DNA of 5,888 nt, taken from positions 1 to 5,888 of the forward strand of contig DASYQJ010000259.1 of NCBI GenBank assembly GCA_036005605.1, in the 5' to 3' direction. Both the position numbers and the translations under genes were made by a program. The stretch comes from JALZAA01 sp036005605. GTDB taxonomy: Bacteria; Actinomycetota; Acidimicrobiia; IMCC26256; JACDBD01. Under the pieces are notes generated by a model. That model saw only the letters and a list, made by a program, of their open reading frames with translations, was not told the DNA's origin and did not search any database. Each line of letters begins with the position of its first letter. Positions within the stretch are counted from its first letter, which is position 1. Of the stretch, positions 5,659 through 5,888 are shown piece by piece.

Positions 5659-5888
5659 TCATGCGGTGGTGGCGAGCGGTGCGTGCTCGAGCACGCGGGG
5701 CCGGTACTCGACCAGTTGGATGCGGTCGTCGAAGGTGCGGCTGTCGATCATCTCGAGTGCGACGTCGGGGTAGCCGTCGTAGATACGTTCTGCGCCCGTG
5801 GCGCCGGTGATCACCGGGAACATCACGACCCGGAAGCGATCGACCAGTGCGGCTCGCAGCAGCGACCGGCAGAGGCTGAGGCTGCCGA
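5659..5888 (-). CDS. Dihydrofolate reductase family protein (RibD-C type), C-terminal part
   Basis: Minus-strand translation enters from the window edge and gives 75 residues before the TGA at 5661-5659; the N-terminal part lies outside. The piece reads GSLSLCRSLLRAALVDRFRV, then VMFPVITGATGAERIYDGYP, then ALEMIDSRTFDDRIQLVEYRP. This is the end of the DHFR/RibD C-terminal fold: the glycine turn followed by a helix, the VxLVDxFRxxxFPVxxG strand, and the final strands. It is not a close copy of the DHFR-like protein encoded next to it, whose equivalent segment is DHMHVVVVPILLGRG. Both lie in the same direction 116 bp apart and may share a transcript, or the second may have its own promoter in the gap. 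Like its neighbour it is probably an NADPH-dependent reductase of unknown substrate. Confidence 0.85.
   Translation of the reverse strand, partial: GSLSLCRSLLRAALVDRFRVVMFPVITGATGAERIYDGYPDVALEMIDSRTFDDRIQLVEYRPRVLEHAPLATTA

Noticed and set aside
4922..5773. Plus-strand open frame of 283 codons
   Set aside because: It is antisense to the DHFR-like genes, is Arg-rich without family motifs, and spans two well-supported minus-strand genes and their gap.

Overview
The window is high-G+C bacterial DNA with strong GC bias in third codon positions, frequent GTG starts and mostly AGGAGG-type ribosome sites. The gene types (ACAD10/11-like phosphotransferase, several SDR dehydrogenases, a coiled-coil M23 peptidase, an ArsR-ArsC fusion, VOC and RibD-C/DHFR-like proteins) point to an actinobacterium, possibly of the Acidimicrobiia or a relative. 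That placement is inference from protein style only. No RNA gene, insertion sequence, CRISPR array or phage gene was seen.

Left part (1-3149), genes on alternating strands. A phosphotransferase gene, cut by the window edge, runs leftward from 397. Divergent to it is an SDR of the 3-alpha-hydroxysteroid / coniferyl-alcohol dehydrogenase type (516-1340). Convergent with that, 20 bp away, is a secreted coiled-coil M23 (LytM) peptidoglycan peptidase (1361-2281). Divergent from the peptidase is a second SDR resembling HSD10-type 3-hydroxyacyl-CoA dehydrogenases (2385-3149). The phosphotransferase and two SDRs suit fatty-acid, hydroxy-acid or sterol-type catabolism; the peptidase between them is unrelated cell-wall housekeeping.

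Right part (3171-5888), all on the minus strand. Read in the direction of transcription it holds: the end of one RibD-C/DHFR-like gene; a second complete DHFR-like gene (start corrected to the ATG at 5542); a VOC gene that overlaps it by ATGA but is broken by a +1 shift in a five-base G run and seems to lack an internal segment; a gap of about 205 bp holding a perfect ATCAA-N6-TTGAT ArsR-type operator; a single-chain ArsR-ArsC fusion; and a small VOC protein whose start overlaps the fusion's end by 8 bp. The operator lies just ahead of the preferred fusion start, so a self-regulated arsRC-VOC transcript is likely. No arsenite efflux gene (acr3/arsB) is visible.

Most of the window is ordinary. 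The points most worth a second look are the ArsR-ArsC fusion without the classical Cys-Val-Cys sensor motif, its translationally coupled cysteine-free VOC partner, the operator that moves the fusion's start downstream, and the frameshifted, internally shortened VOC gene. I do not see convincing evidence for a wholly new system.
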